From CAZSDP01 sp964605665 (GTDB taxonomy: Bacteria; Planctomycetota; UBA8108; UBA1146), in contig CAZSDP010000001.1 in the NCBI GenBank assembly GCA_964605665.1, positions 1 through 64,000 on the forward strand: a stretch of DNA of 64,000 nucleotides, read 5' to 3'. Made by a program: the position numbers and the translations under genes. Shown here piece after piece: positions 1-10,145 of this stretch. Under the pieces are notes generated by a model. The model had not been told where the DNA came from and ran no database searches. It worked only from the letters and a program-made list of their open reading frames with translations. Numbering within the stretch: the stretch's first letter is position 1; every line of letters begins with the position of its first letter.

Positions 1-90
1 TCAGCCCATGCAGCGAGGACAAGCACGCGCGGTGAGAGAGGACACGGTCTGCCCCGGCCCGCCCAGCTCTATCAAAACCGTTTGTTTCGA

Positions 91-2586
91 TTAGCAGCTT
101 CCGTTGTAGGAGTCGCACTCGACCGAGTCAGAGGTCGGATCGGAGCCACACCCAGGGAACGGAGCCGCGGGTGGGGGGCCCATCGTGAAGAGGAATCCCA
201 GGATCGAGATTCCGTCTGCGATGTTCAACAGTCCGTCGTCATTGACTTCGAGGGCATCAAGACAGGTCGCAGGACCCATCTGGAACAGATATGCCAAGAG
301 CGCGATACCGTCCGCGATATTCACCAAGCTGTCATTGTTTGTGTCACCACGACGGAAAACGTCGAGGGCGAGTGGCGTCAGCGTGATCGCTCCGTTGACC
401 ACGATCGGAGAGCGAACGGTGCCGTTGTCGTAAACCACCAGGTTGTCGACGGGGAATCCAGATCCCAGGCCGTCTTGGAAGGAGAGGGTGGTGGTTGCTC
501 CGCTCGTATTTCCGATCAGGGCACCGGAATTGGTGTCGAGATTGATCGTCGCGAGGTCGGTCATGCCATTCAGGCTGATCGTCGTCAAGTTGCTGAAACT
601 GATGACGGCCCCAATCGTGAATCCGTTCGAAACGAATTCAGTATTGAAGAAGTCTGCGGTGCTCATCAGCGCAGAGGCATCGATCTGTGCAATGTCCAAC
701 ACTGCCGGATCAAAGGCGGCACTGAGTGACCAGCCCTGCACTTCGTGGGGGAACCCGAAACTGGTCGGATCCTCTTGCGCCCAGAAGTTCGCCGCGACGC
801 TTCCGATGCCAGTTGTCGGATCATAGGTTCCAGCGGCCGGATCGAATTGGAAGGTGAAGTTTGGTGCCGGAGTCGCCAGAACTTCGACGATACAGTCGGC
901 TCGATCAGTCTCGATACCGGTCACGACTCCTGCGACTTGAATCGTATGGAAGCCGAGAGAGAGTCCGGTCACGGTGTGGGTCGTCGAGCTTCCGGGCAAG
1001 GTCGTGTTCAAGGAACCATCGACGTACATGATGATCGAGTCGTATGCCATCCCGTTGGTCCAGGAGACATTGACGTTCGTGGTGGCGAGTGTGTCTTGGA
1101 AGCAAGAGACGCCGGTCGCCGGTGCTGGAGCAACGTCGACGATACAAGGGACTTGGAAGGTGAGTGACGCACCCGAAGTTCCCTGCACGGTGTATTCGAA
1201 GGTCCCAAAGCCGGAAGTCATGTCGTTGTAGCTGGTGCTTCCTCCGCCGAGGGTTGCGAGGAGCTGCCCGTCACGACGGACGATGATCGAATCGTAAGCG
1301 GTTCCATTGGTCCAGTTGAGACTCACCGCACCAGCCGTCGGGCTCATTTGAACGCAGGTCAAATTATCGACCGAGGGGAGGAAGTTGCCGGACGGAGCGG
1401 AGACGGTGAAATCGAGCTGAGTGGGGGTTCCGGGCTTGAAGAATTCCATCGAGGCGGTGTTGTCGGTGGGAGCTGCATCGCAGGTGAACCAGAAGTTGAA
1501 CAACTGTCCCCAGCGACACGCATTTGCGTCGACATTCTGAGCGAATGTCTGGGTCTCCCAGGTGAGACCGAGTTGAGTGAGGTTGCTGCTCCAGTCGGTG
1601 GTGGAGCGCTCATCTCCGGAGTGCCAAGGATTGTCTCTAAACCCGATGTCGGTCACGCTTGCACCATTTGGAATTGGCACGAAGAAGCTTCGAGCGGAGC
1701 GATCGGAGTACATGTTGTAGAGAGCGTACTCATAGCGCCAAGTTCCATTGCCGTTATCGATGACGTCGTAGCCGAGGATGAAAAGTCCGTCTCCGGGCGC
1801 CTGAAGATCGACAAGCGTGACGGTGGGCTGGTTATCTTGCCAAGCTTGGATCGGTGGCTGCTCCTGCTGAGTGCCACCAACGAAATTGAGGTCGCGATTC
1901 CCGTTTTGGGCAACGGTGACTTGACGGTAGGAGGCGTTGTTCGCTTGATTACCGAAAGCGGCGTCGTCTGCTGCGACATAGTGTCCACTGACGAAGTACA
2001 AAGCGCCGGGGAATGAAGTCGCGGTGATATCGTCCACGTGAACTTGCACACGGCGACCGATCACCGCATTGCTGTTGGGCGGCCCACCGAATGGGTAGGG
2101 GAAGAATCCAGTTGTCGCATTGACCTCGGAACGGGGTCCGAGACCACCTTGGCTACCGTTGAGGCCGGCGGAGTAGGGATCGGCGCACCCCGGGGTAAGG
2201 AAGCTGAGACAGCCCCCTCCGCCACTACAACCAGGGCAGAGTCCGGTGTTTTGTAGCGCGCAGAATCCATGCTTGAGCCAGGAATTTCCGATCTGGGTGA
2301 AGCGACCGTCATGCAGTCGCCACATGTCCTGGCCGATGACCGGGTGGTTGTTGTTGTTCGCCTGCCAGGCGAGGTTGGCGGTGCCAATATTGCAGGAGGT
2401 TGTCGCAACGGAGTATGCGTAAATGTTCGTTCCGGGGGAAGTCCCGTACGCATTGGTATTGGGGAGAGACCCGACGATCACGTCTGGTCCTTGGGCGAAC
2501 AACGCGGGAGATCCTCCCACGCACAATCCGGCGAAACAGAGGACGAATCCCCAGAATGGAATCTTCTTACTTAGCATTCCCTGCAT
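91..2586 (-). CDS. Secreted multidomain protein with Fn3-like repeats, cohesin-like domain, dockerin pair and Cys tail
   Basis: An 831-residue exported protein of unknown function. Residues 1-31 form a signal peptide ending near ALFAQ. About 30-400 is a large unassigned region with several cysteines (including a Gly/Cys-rich stretch near CPGCSGGGGC). Two Fn3-like repeats follow at about 415-485 and 490-570, each with the pattern WTNG-AYDSI-DG. A beta-sandwich of the type seen in four other window proteins comes next (about 575-740, motif VQGWS and later FPVDNLVV). From residue 745 there are two dockerin-like calcium loops (RRGDTNNDS...NIADGI and VNDDGLLNIADGI), then PFPGCG and a tail with Cys-x10-Cys-x6-Cys at the very end. 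The start is preceded by AGGGTGAG. It stands alone, divergent from ctaA. Family membership is clear from internal comparison; ligand and role are not known. Confidence 0.85.
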   Translation of the reverse strand: MQGMLSKKIPFWGFVLCFAGLCVGGSPALFAQGPDVIVGSLPNTNAYGTSPGTNIYAYSVATTSCNIGTANLAWQANNNNHPVIGQDMWRLHDGRFTQIGNSWLKHGFCALQNTGLCPGCSGGGGCLSFLTPGCADPYSAGLNGSQGGLGPRSEVNATTGFFPYPFGGPPNSNAVIGRRVQVHVDDITATSFPGALYFVSGHYVAADDAAFGNQANNASYRQVTVAQNGNRDLNFVGGTQQEQPPIQAWQDNQPTVTLVDLQAPGDGLFILGYDVIDNGNGTWRYEYALYNMYSDRSARSFFVPIPNGASVTDIGFRDNPWHSGDERSTTDWSSNLTQLGLTWETQTFAQNVDANACRWGQLFNFWFTCDAAPTDNTASMEFFKPGTPTQLDFTVSAPSGNFLPSVDNLTCVQMSPTAGAVSLNWTNGTAYDSIIVRRDGQLLATLGGGSTSYNDMTSGFGTFEYTVQGTSGASLTFQVPCIVDVAPAPATGVSCFQDTLATTNVNVSWTNGMAYDSIIMYVDGSLNTTLPGSSTTHTVTGLSLGFHTIQVAGVVTGIETDRADCIVEVLATPAPNFTFQFDPAAGTYDPTTGIGSVAANFWAQEDPTSFGFPHEVQGWSLSAAFDPAVLDIAQIDASALMSTADFFNTEFVSNGFTIGAVISFSNLTTISLNGMTDLATINLDTNSGALIGNTSGATTTLSFQDGLGSGFPVDNLVVYDNGTVRSPIVVNGAITLTPLALDVFRRGDTNNDSLVNIADGIALLAYLFQMGPATCLDALEVNDDGLLNIADGISILGFLFTMGPPPAAPFPGCGSDPTSDSVECDSYNGSC

Positions 2587-3139
2587 TCTCTCACCCTTTC
2601 ACGACGTCGACGGTGATTGCCGATGTCGCGTCTACTGAGACTTGTGACAAAACTCGATCACGACGATCTTACGAATTGTTTGCTCGTTGAAGGCACCAAG
2701 GGAAAAGAGGAAAGGGGGATGACGGCGACCAGATCTCAAAATTCGCTCATTCCCCTCACTCCACCGAGTCTTCAAACTCGACCGAGTTGACTAACCTCTT
2801 TACTCTTACGGCCCGGTTCAGGGGTGTTCCCACCCAGTCCATTCTACTGAATCACGGCGCCACCGCTATTCGGTTGAGATCACGAAACAGGGGGCAATTT
2901 CCATCCGATCCCTACCGATTGGCGAAGACGTGACAACAGCCCAAATGGCCTCCCACCAAGAATGATACGTCTGGTACTGGCTCATGCGAGGTCGAATCGG
3001 CGAGAAAAACCGTTTTCTCAAGTGGAGACGTAAAATTATCTGAAAAAACTCGTCGATTCGCATCCGTGGGTTCGCTTGACCCGAAATTCGGGAGGGGGGA
3101 TGTTTTACTGGTGGCCGGCTGGCAGTGGAAAGCAGATCG
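2587..3139. other. Divergent intergenic region without a convincing gene
   Basis: This 553-base interval separates the dockerin-tailed secreted protein (leftward) from ctaA (rightward) and should hold both promoters. I see no protein with recognisable similarity or a good ribosome site. The only structured element I noticed is the short palindrome AACTCG-AC-CGAGTT at 2775-2788. Confidence 0.6.
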
Positions 3140-4462
3140 ATGCTCCCCAACGTGAAACTGGAGTCAAAATTGACTTCAGTGACGAACCATCAAATCGCTG
3201 ATCCGCCGCTCTTGCGGGTCGTTGTCCCCGTCTCTTTTGGCACGACTGTCGCCATGTGGTGGGTGGGGTATGTCTCCCATCTCGAAATCTTCTCTGCTCC
3301 TCCGGTGGCCCTCTTCTCGATGATCTTGATCCAGATTCTCGGGGCGCGTTTTGCAGCAGTCAGAAGCGCTGCGCGCAAAATGGCGGGGTTTCTGACCGGC
3401 GTTCTGACTTCGATCCTCAACCTCCTGATTTTAGCGAGTTTAGAGCCGACCCCTCTTCAAGCCGCTGGGTTTACCGTGCTCGGCGGGATTTTGGGGATCG
3501 GTGGAGGATTGCTGGCGCGTGGAACCGTGATTTCTTTCGACTCGACCGGTGCGTTCGCTCGAATCGCGGCCGCGGCGACCTTCTTGTTGGTCATCATCGG
3601 TGGAATTGTGACGAGCTATGAGGCGGGATTGGCGGTTCCCGATTGGCCGACCAGCTTTGAAGCGAACATGTTCCTTCTCCCACTTTCGCAGATGGTGAGC
3701 GAAAGCGACGTCTATTACGAGCATGCCCACCGTCTCTTTGGCGCGCTGGTGGGCCTGACCACTTTGGCGATGGCACTCTTTTTCTGGCGGGTGGAGCCTC
3801 GGCGATGGGTCAAGTGGGTCGGGTTTCTCCTTTTGATCCTGGTGATCGGGCAGGGGGTCATGGGGGGATACCGCGTCGAGCTGGCGGACACCGTGACCGA
3901 AACGGAGACCGATTGGAGCCGAGTACTGCGAGTCGCCCATGGGGTGACCGGCCAGCTCTTCTTCGCCCTGGTGGTCGCGATGGCTGCGTTCGTCTCCCGC
4001 ACCTGGAAGGCGGGTTCTCGCTACTCGGTCTCCGGGCGGAGTTTCGAACGGAAGCTGGTCCTCCTGCTGATCTTGACGGCGGTCGGGCAACTTCTCCTCG
4101 GCGCGCTGGTCCGGCACCTGTCTCGGGAAACATGGCTGATCCCCCACATTTTGGGGGCGGTCGTGGTCGGAGCGATCGCGATCTTGGCAAGCGTGCGAGG
4201 GACAAGTCTCTACGCTCAATGCCCCCCGGTGCGACTCAGTTCGATTCTCCTGCTCTTCTTGGTGATCACCCAGTGGATCTTGGGTTTCTTCGCCCTGGCG
4301 GTGGCGGGGAGTGGGACCGTTCTGAAGGCCCTCGTCGAAACGTCCCACCAGGCGACCGGTGCTCTAATTCTCGCGATCTCGACGATCCACTTTCTGTGGG
4401 TGTGGCGCTGTCTCGATCCACCCGGAGGCGAGGGAAATGCCGTCACTTCTCCTTCCTCCTGA
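3140..4462 (+). CDS. ctaA: Heme A synthase (CtaA/Cox15 family)
   Basis: Integral membrane enzyme that oxidises the C8 methyl of heme O to the formyl group of heme A, the cofactor of the caa3 oxidase encoded downstream. Family signatures seen are GLAVPDWP and EHAHRLFGALVG in the first half, and RVAHGVTGQ, PHILGAVVVG and ETSHQATGA in the second. These supply the conserved histidines of the two four-helix halves. The N-terminal ~110 residues add further membrane segments not needed for the fold. I chose ATG 3140 because GGAAAG at 3127-3132 lies seven bases before it; a GTG five codons upstream is possible. It leads into the ACIII operon after a 293-base gap. Heme O would come from ctaB at 20892-21839. 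Confidence 0.9.
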   Translation: MLPNVKLESKLTSVTNHQIADPPLLRVVVPVSFGTTVAMWWVGYVSHLEIFSAPPVALFSMILIQILGARFAAVRSAARKMAGFLTGVLTSILNLLILASLEPTPLQAAGFTVLGGILGIGGGLLARGTVISFDSTGAFARIAAAATFLLVIIGGIVTSYEAGLAVPDWPTSFEANMFLLPLSQMVSESDVYYEHAHRLFGALVGLTTLAMALFFWRVEPRRWVKWVGFLLLILVIGQGVMGGYRVELADTVTETETDWSRVLRVAHGVTGQLFFALVVAMAAFVSRTWKAGSRYSVSGRSFERKLVLLLILTAVGQLLLGALVRHLSRETWLIPHILGAVVVGAIAILASVRGTSLYAQCPPVRLSSILLLFLVITQWILGFFALAVAGSGTVLKALVETSHQATGALILAISTIHFLWVWRCLDPPGGEGNAVTSPSS

Positions 4463-4755
4463 GTGAGACAGAACTCACTTGAGGAGCGAGAGGGTGATTC
4501 GAGGTTGAGCCCCCCCCGAAAATCTCCCCCCAATCGGTTCGGAAGTGTGGACATCAATGGGGGGTTTGATACCTTCACCGCGCAATTCGCGCTGCAGAGG
4601 CAGTACGCGACGGTTTACGCGGAGTTCTTGAGTTGACCTCCATCGTGAGATTGTCGGGTGAGCGAGTTCGATCGCTGGGAGATGTCGGATCGTCGATTGG
4701 CACGTGTGGTGCCGCGACTGAATCGGGTTTCCCTTGAGCGAAGGAGCAAATCGCA

Positions 4756-5631
4756 TTGACTGAAGATGTGACTCAGGGCGGGAGCGATGTTCCTCAGCGC
4801 GAGGATGCGCAGCAGGAGAGTTCTCAGGGAGAAAGATCTCAGCGTCGACCGATCTTTCCACCATGGACTGATCATCTGGTGAAGCTGCTCGGAATGGGTG
4901 CAGCGTTCAGCGGTATCTATGTGGTCTTCCTGATCACCTTTGGTCTTTCACCTTGGATGATTGCCGTCGGTTATATGCCGAAGCAGCCGATCCCCTATAG
5001 CCATGCAGTTCATGTTGGCGAATTGGGAATGGACTGCCGTTACTGCCACACCAGTGTCGAACATGCGGCATTCGCTGCAATTCCCCCGACGCAAACCTGC
5101 ATGAGTTGTCACGGAAAAGTCCACCTGACCAGTGAGCTTTTAGAGCCCGCTCGAGAAGCGTATGCGACCGGTGAACCGATCGAATGGATCAAGGTTCACG
5201 ACCTTCCTGGCTACGTCTACTTCAACCACAGTGCCCACGTTGCTCGAGGGGTCAGTTGCGTCTCTTGCCACGGCCGGGTCGACCGGATGGAAGAAGTTTG
5301 GCAAGAGGAGCCACTCAGCATGGGCTGGTGTCTCAATTGCCACCGCAGCCCGGAGGAAGCGATCCGACCGGTCAATATTTCCGAAGTGGAAAAGTTACTT
5401 TCGGAAGGGGCGATCAAAGCCCCCGATCTTCCGCGGATGGGAATGGATCCGGTGCAGGCAATTTTGGAGGCTGCCTCGGTGACAAACCTAGGCTGGGGTG
5501 AGGATTATTCCGCCGATGAGCGGAAGGAAATGGGACGGATCTTGATGCAGGAACGAGGACTCCTCGACGGTGAGGGGCATCCGACGGTGCGTTTCGACAC
5601 TCTGACGAATTGCTCGACATGTCATCGATAA
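4756..5631 (+). CDS. actA: Alternative complex III subunit ActA, pentaheme cytochrome c
   Basis: Membrane-anchored multiheme electron-transfer subunit of ACIII, a quinol:cytochrome c/oxidase oxidoreductase unrelated to the bc1 complex. One transmembrane helix (about residues 48-70) precedes a periplasmic domain with five CxxCH heme sites at about C94, C115, C168, C192 and C286, the last at the extreme C terminus. Five hemes and this size match ActA of characterised ACIII. TTG at 4756 is the start, with AAGGAG at 4741-4746. The stop overlaps the start of actB, implying translational coupling. It is the first gene of a run that continues to the oxidase genes. Confidence 0.93.
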   Translation: MTEDVTQGGSDVPQREDAQQESSQGERSQRRPIFPPWTDHLVKLLGMGAAFSGIYVVFLITFGLSPWMIAVGYMPKQPIPYSHAVHVGELGMDCRYCHTSVEHAAFAAIPPTQTCMSCHGKVHLTSELLEPAREAYATGEPIEWIKVHDLPGYVYFNHSAHVARGVSCVSCHGRVDRMEEVWQEEPLSMGWCLNCHRSPEEAIRPVNISEVEKLLSEGAIKAPDLPRMGMDPVQAILEAASVTNLGWGEDYSADERKEMGRILMQERGLLDGEGHPTVRFDTLTNCSTCHR

Positions 5632-8600
5632 ATAATGATCAGAAGCCGACCAATGTAGTGACTGGGCAAGATCTGTGGCGGTCCCTCGATGAGGTGGCAG
5701 ATACAGAGGAGTTCCAGAAATTCGTGTCCAAGGAGTTTCCGACTCATGCGCCGGAGGTTCTCTCTGGCTCATCGCGTCGTCAATTCCTGAAAGTGATGGG
5801 GGCTTCTCTCGCTCTAGCGGGAATGGGTGGGTTGACCGGGTGTCTTCGATATCCGCAAGAGAAGATCCTGCCCTTCTCGAATCGTCCCGAGGGGCGTTTG
5901 CCTGGAGTTCCTGTTCACTATGCCACCGGATTTGAACGAGACGGTGTGGCCCATGGCTTGTTGGCGACAAGCTTCGACGGTCGCCCCATCAAGTTAGACG
6001 GAAATCCAGAGCATCCGACATCGAACGGAAAGCTCGATCTCATCGGGCAAGCGCTGGTTCTCGATCTCTACGATCCGGCTCGAGCACGAGAAGTTGTGCA
6101 TCAAGACAAGAGCTCCAGCTGGCAAGCAGCCCATGCGGCAATCGATGCCGCGGCGAAAGCGGGGGGCATGGCGGTCCTTTCCGCTCCGACCAGCTCACCC
6201 ACGATTCGCAGGATGAAGGATCGGTTCCTTGCGGAAACGACCAACTCGAAGTGGTATGAGTTCTGTCCGATGACCCGCGATGCGGAACGTGAAGGCACCG
6301 CGATGGTCTTCGGTGCTCCCCATCGTCCGCAATATGACTTTGCGAAAGCTCACGTCGTCCTTTGCCTCGCTGCCGATCCACTTCTGACTCACCCCGCCTC
6401 AATCCCACATTCGCGAGGCTTTGCTGCCGCGAGAAGTGCGCGCAGAGACCAGGGGATGTTCCAGAGAATGTTCTCCTTCGAGAGCCAGCATTCTTTGACC
6501 GGATCGGTCGCGGACGAAAGATTCCCTGTGCGCCATTCGGAGGTTGCGGCCGTCGCGGCCCGTATCGCCGGGGCAGTCCGAGCGAGCGGCGTTCCGAAAG
6601 AACTCACCGAGGCTTTCACTGCCGCGGGAAGCCCCACCGACATCGAGGTCAGGGTTGCTGCGGAACTGAACGCCCATCGGGGCCACTGCTTGATCATCGC
6701 AGGTGATCAGCAGCCGGCGGAAGTGCATGCGCTGGCTGCCTATCTGAATGTCGCATTGAACGCTGGAGGAGATGATTCACCGGTGAACTATGTTCAGGAG
6801 TTCGATCCTGAGCGGACCTCACATGTGGAGCAGATCCGCGAGCTCTGTGACGACATCGCGAATCAAAGAGTAAAAAGCGTTTTGGTTCTGGGTGGGAATC
6901 CTGTTTTCGATTCTCCACCAGAATTGGGTCTCGCTGCTGCTCTCGCTCAGGTGGAGACATTCCGCCTTTCGGGATATCAAGACGAGACGAGCAAAGTGTG
7001 CAAGTGGCAACTCCCCGAAGCGCACTTCCTGGAGACATGGCTCGACGGTCGCGCTTGGGATGGAACGATCACCCTGACGCAACCGATGATCGAACCTCTC
7101 TATGGTGGCCGAAACGCGGCAGAGGTTCTCGGCTTGGTCACTGATGAAAGCCCGAAGTCTGCTTACGACCTCCTTCGAGACACTTGGCGCGACTCTGCTT
7201 CTGGTGACTTCGAGGATTTCTGGAGAGAATCGATCCACCGCGGCTTCCTCCCCGATACGCAGTTCCGCAGAGAGTCTCCGCGCGCCGAAGGTGGGTGGGG
7301 TGCCAAACTCTCCGCAAGAGTTACTGCGGCGGGGAATACGAATGGCTACGAGGTCGTCTTCATCCCCGACTCCACTCTTTACGATGGCCGCTACGCCAAT
7401 AACGGGTGGCTCCAAGAGTGTCCCGATCCGATGACGAAGATCGCTTGGGACAATGCGGCGATCATGAGTCCAGCGGATGCCGCCGATCTCGGAGTGAAGA
7501 ATGGAGACCTGGTCTCCATTTCAATCGCGGGCAAAGCGATCGAGATCGTCACTTACGTGCTGCCGGGCCATGCTTCGGGATCGGTCACGATCCCGGTTGG
7601 ATATGGTCGGGACGTCTTTGACCGAGTGGCGGGTGGCGTGAGTTACAACCTCGCCCACGGCACCGGTAAGAATGTTTATCCCCTCCGTACGACTCAGTCG
7701 ATTGTCGATGGGGCTGTCCCCGCTCAGGTGAGCAAGGGGTCGGGGCGCTACAAGTTGGCGACGACGCAGGACCACTTCCCCGTCGGTACTCTTCAAATGA
7801 AAGAAACCGAACTGCGAGCGAGTGAGTTCGCTCGGGTGGTGGATCTCGAGGAGTTCCTCGCACACCCGAAAGAATCAGTGGAGCATCTCGGTCCCCACGT
7901 TCCCCACGATGAATCACTGTGGGATGCCCATGTTTACACTGGGCACCGTTGGGGGATGAGTATCGATCTCGATCTGTGTACGGGCTGCACCGCTTGTGTT
8001 GTCGCCTGTCAGGCGGAGAACAACATCGCGGTGACTGGTAAGGACGAGGTTGCTTACGGTCGTGAAATGCACTGGATGCGGATCGACCGCTACTTCCGAG
8101 GTGAGAACTACGAAAATCCGGAGGTGGTCCACCAGCCGATGACCTGCCACCAGTGTGAAAACGCACCTTGCGAGCAGGTGTGCCCGGTGGCGGCGACAGT
8201 TCACAGTTCCGAGGGCCTCAACGACATGGTCTACAATCGTTGCATCGGAACACGGTACTGTTCGAACAACTGTCCGTACAAAGTTCGACGCTTCAACTAC
8301 TTCAACAATACGAAGCACCCCACTGAGCAAGAGGAAATGGTCTACAACCCGGAAGTGACCATCCGCGCTCGAGGGGTGATGGAGAAGTGCACCTACTGCG
8401 TGCAGCGCATCAATCGCACGAAGATCAAAGCAAAGAACGAAGACCGACCGATTCAAGACGGGGAAATCGTTCCAGCTTGCGCGCAGACCTGCCCGACTCA
8501 CGCGATCACCTTCGGTGATCTTGCGGATCCTTCCAGTGAGGTCAGCAAGAAACAACACGACGATCGCTCCTACGCAATGCTCAAGCAGCTCAACGTGAAA

Positions 8601-8654
8601 CCGAGAACCCAATATTTGGCGCGGGTGGTGAACCCATCTCGGGAGGGGAGCTAG
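5619..8654 (+). CDS. actB: Alternative complex III subunit ActB, fused molybdopterin-oxidoreductase-like and Fe-S protein
   Basis: Large periplasmic subunit (1011 residues) carrying the iron-sulfur clusters of ACIII. The N terminus has a twin-arginine signal (SSRRQFLKVMG, arginines about 53-54) followed by the lipobox-like LTGC (Cys about 75), as expected for Tat export and possible lipidation. About residues 80-720 resemble the molybdopterin oxidoreductase fold, which in ACIII binds no molybdenum. From about 786 there are four cysteine groups: CTGCTACVVAC, CHQCENAPCEQVC, CIGTRYCSNNC and CTYC...CAQTC, matching the FeS electron-wire module. ATG 5619 overlaps the actA stop. This is the fused B1+B2 form. 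Confidence 0.93.
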   Translation: MSSINNDQKPTNVVTGQDLWRSLDEVADTEEFQKFVSKEFPTHAPEVLSGSSRRQFLKVMGASLALAGMGGLTGCLRYPQEKILPFSNRPEGRLPGVPVHYATGFERDGVAHGLLATSFDGRPIKLDGNPEHPTSNGKLDLIGQALVLDLYDPARAREVVHQDKSSSWQAAHAAIDAAAKAGGMAVLSAPTSSPTIRRMKDRFLAETTNSKWYEFCPMTRDAEREGTAMVFGAPHRPQYDFAKAHVVLCLAADPLLTHPASIPHSRGFAAARSARRDQGMFQRMFSFESQHSLTGSVADERFPVRHSEVAAVAARIAGAVRASGVPKELTEAFTAAGSPTDIEVRVAAELNAHRGHCLIIAGDQQPAEVHALAAYLNVALNAGGDDSPVNYVQEFDPERTSHVEQIRELCDDIANQRVKSVLVLGGNPVFDSPPELGLAAALAQVETFRLSGYQDETSKVCKWQLPEAHFLETWLDGRAWDGTITLTQPMIEPLYGGRNAAEVLGLVTDESPKSAYDLLRDTWRDSASGDFEDFWRESIHRGFLPDTQFRRESPRAEGGWGAKLSARVTAAGNTNGYEVVFIPDSTLYDGRYANNGWLQECPDPMTKIAWDNAAIMSPADAADLGVKNGDLVSISIAGKAIEIVTYVLPGHASGSVTIPVGYGRDVFDRVAGGVSYNLAHGTGKNVYPLRTTQSIVDGAVPAQVSKGSGRYKLATTQDHFPVGTLQMKETELRASEFARVVDLEEFLAHPKESVEHLGPHVPHDESLWDAHVYTGHRWGMSIDLDLCTGCTACVVACQAENNIAVTGKDEVAYGREMHWMRIDRYFRGENYENPEVVHQPMTCHQCENAPCEQVCPVAATVHSSEGLNDMVYNRCIGTRYCSNNCPYKVRRFNYFNNTKHPTEQEEMVYNPEVTIRARGVMEKCTYCVQRINRTKIKAKNEDRPIQDGEIVPACAQTCPTHAITFGDLADPSSEVSKKQHDDRSYAMLKQLNVKPRTQYLARVVNPSREGS

Positions 8655-8657
8655 GGG

Positions 8658-10133
8658 ATGACTGAGGAACTCAAACGCATCGGCGGTGAGGTCGACAATA
8701 CCCAGGACGTCCCGGGGCGTCGTGAACCGTTGGTTCTCGGAGGTCTGACCGACAGCACTGTGACCGAAAAGGTCTGCAGGGTCGTCGAAACAAAGCCTTC
8801 GAAGCAGTGGTTCCTGGCGTTCATGATTTCCCTTTCGGTCCTCGGTCTTCTGGGGATCTTGGTGCCCTACCTGATCTTTACCGGGATCGGGGTTTGGGGG
8901 GTCAACAACCCTGTTGGCTGGGGATACGCCATCGTCAATTTCGTTTTCTGGGTGGGGATCGGACACGCAGGGACCCTGATTTCGGCGATCCTCTTTCTTT
9001 TCCGACAAAAGTGGCGCACTTCGATCAACCGGGCCGCAGAAGCGATGACGATTTTCGCGGTGATGTGTGCGGGCTTGTTCCCAGGAATACACGTCGGTCG
9101 AGCCTGGTTCGCCTATTGGATGTTCCCCATTCCGAACCAGATGGAGATGTGGCCGAACTTCAGAAGTCCTTTGCTGTGGGACGTCTTTGCGGTCGGTACC
9201 TACTTCACGGTCTCCTTACTGTTCTGGTACATGGGGATGATTCCTGACCTGGCGACATTGCGCGATCGCGCGAAGCACAAACTGCGAAAGTTCGGCTACG
9301 GCCTTCTTTCGTTGGGGTGGACTGGATCGAACCGAGTGTGGCATCGATACGAACGTGCCTACCTCCTCCTCGCCGCGCTCGCAACGCCACTGGTCCTGTC
9401 GGTGCACTCGGTCGTTTCCTTCGACTTCGCGGTTTCCCAGGTGCCCGGCTGGCATACGACGATTTTCCCCCCTTACTTCGTCGCGGGAGCGATCTTCTCT
9501 GGTTTTGCCATGGTGGTCACTCTGTTGGTGCCTTGTCGGGAGTGGTTCGGTCTTAAAGAGATCATCACCATTCGCCACCTGGAGAACATGAACAAGATCA
9601 TCATGGTCACCGGCCTGATGGTGGGATACGCCTACGGAATCGAGTTCTTTATCGCATGGTATGGCGGGAACCCGGTCGAGAAGTTCGCGTTCCAGAATCG
9701 AGCATTTGGACCATACGCCTGGGCTTACTGGATCATGGTGAGCTGTAACGTGATCAGCCCCCAGATTTTCTGGTTCAAGAAAGCGCGTACTTCATTGGTG
9801 ATCATGTTCATCGTGTCGATCTTCGTGAACATCGGAATGTGGTTCGAGAGATTCGTGATTACCGTCACCTCTCTCGCGAACGACTTTGTTCCGAGTGCTT
9901 GGGATTACTACCGACCCACCGCGATCGACATCGGAATCATGATTGGCGCATTCGGATTGTTCTTCACTTGCTTCACCCTGTTCTGTCGATTCCTCCCCTT
10001 CATCGCTATGAGCGAGGTCAAGGGAGTACTGCTCGACGAGAACCACGCGAGTGCAGATCGGGCGGCATCGAGCGACGCGGTAGCGGAGCCTCCTTCTGAC
10101 CCTGGCGCAGAAGCCGCCGGGGCTCCGGCGTAG
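8658..10133 (+). CDS. actC: Alternative complex III subunit ActC, NrfD-like quinol-site membrane protein
   Basis: Polytopic membrane protein of the NrfD/PsrC family; in ACIII this subunit contributes a quinol-oxidation site next to the ActB clusters. Typical features are a soluble N-terminal ~45 residues, then successive hydrophobic helices including VGIGHAGTLISAILFLFRQ, GLFPGIHVGR, a central PLVLSVHSVVSFDF region and FEIEFFIAWYGG-like helices near residue 335. The C-terminal 40 residues are hydrophilic and rich in Ala, Asp and Glu. ATG 8658 starts three bases after the actB stop with GGGAGGGGAG before it. The family assignment rests on motif similarity and on its place in the act order. Confidence 0.92.
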   Translation: MTEELKRIGGEVDNTQDVPGRREPLVLGGLTDSTVTEKVCRVVETKPSKQWFLAFMISLSVLGLLGILVPYLIFTGIGVWGVNNPVGWGYAIVNFVFWVGIGHAGTLISAILFLFRQKWRTSINRAAEAMTIFAVMCAGLFPGIHVGRAWFAYWMFPIPNQMEMWPNFRSPLLWDVFAVGTYFTVSLLFWYMGMIPDLATLRDRAKHKLRKFGYGLLSLGWTGSNRVWHRYERAYLLLAALATPLVLSVHSVVSFDFAVSQVPGWHTTIFPPYFVAGAIFSGFAMVVTLLVPCREWFGLKEIITIRHLENMNKIIMVTGLMVGYAYGIEFFIAWYGGNPVEKFAFQNRAFGPYAWAYWIMVSCNVISPQIFWFKKARTSLVIMFIVSIFVNIGMWFERFVITVTSLANDFVPSAWDYYRPTAIDIGIMIGAFGLFFTCFTLFCRFLPFIAMSEVKGVLLDENHASADRAASSDAVAEPPSDPGAEAAGAPA

Positions 10134-10145
10134 AGGAGTGTGACG

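Noticed and set aside
1348..2016. 222-residue plus-strand frame inside the first secreted protein gene
   Set aside because: Antisense to a protein with signal peptide, Fn3-like repeats and dockerin pair. No domain or ribosome site.
2866..3150. 94-residue minus-strand frame in the ctaA upstream region
   Set aside because: No recognisable motif and no good ribosome site; it also overlaps the ctaA start.
3440..4348. 302-residue open frame opposite ctaA
   Set aside because: Charged, low-complexity sequence (many Asp, Gln, Arg, His) antisense to a clear membrane protein gene; a shadow.
7914..9092. Long open frame on the minus strand opposite actB and actC
   Set aside because: Its composition is rich in His, Arg, Asp and Val, as expected from the reverse of a coding sequence. 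It overlaps two strongly supported genes and matches nothing I recognise.
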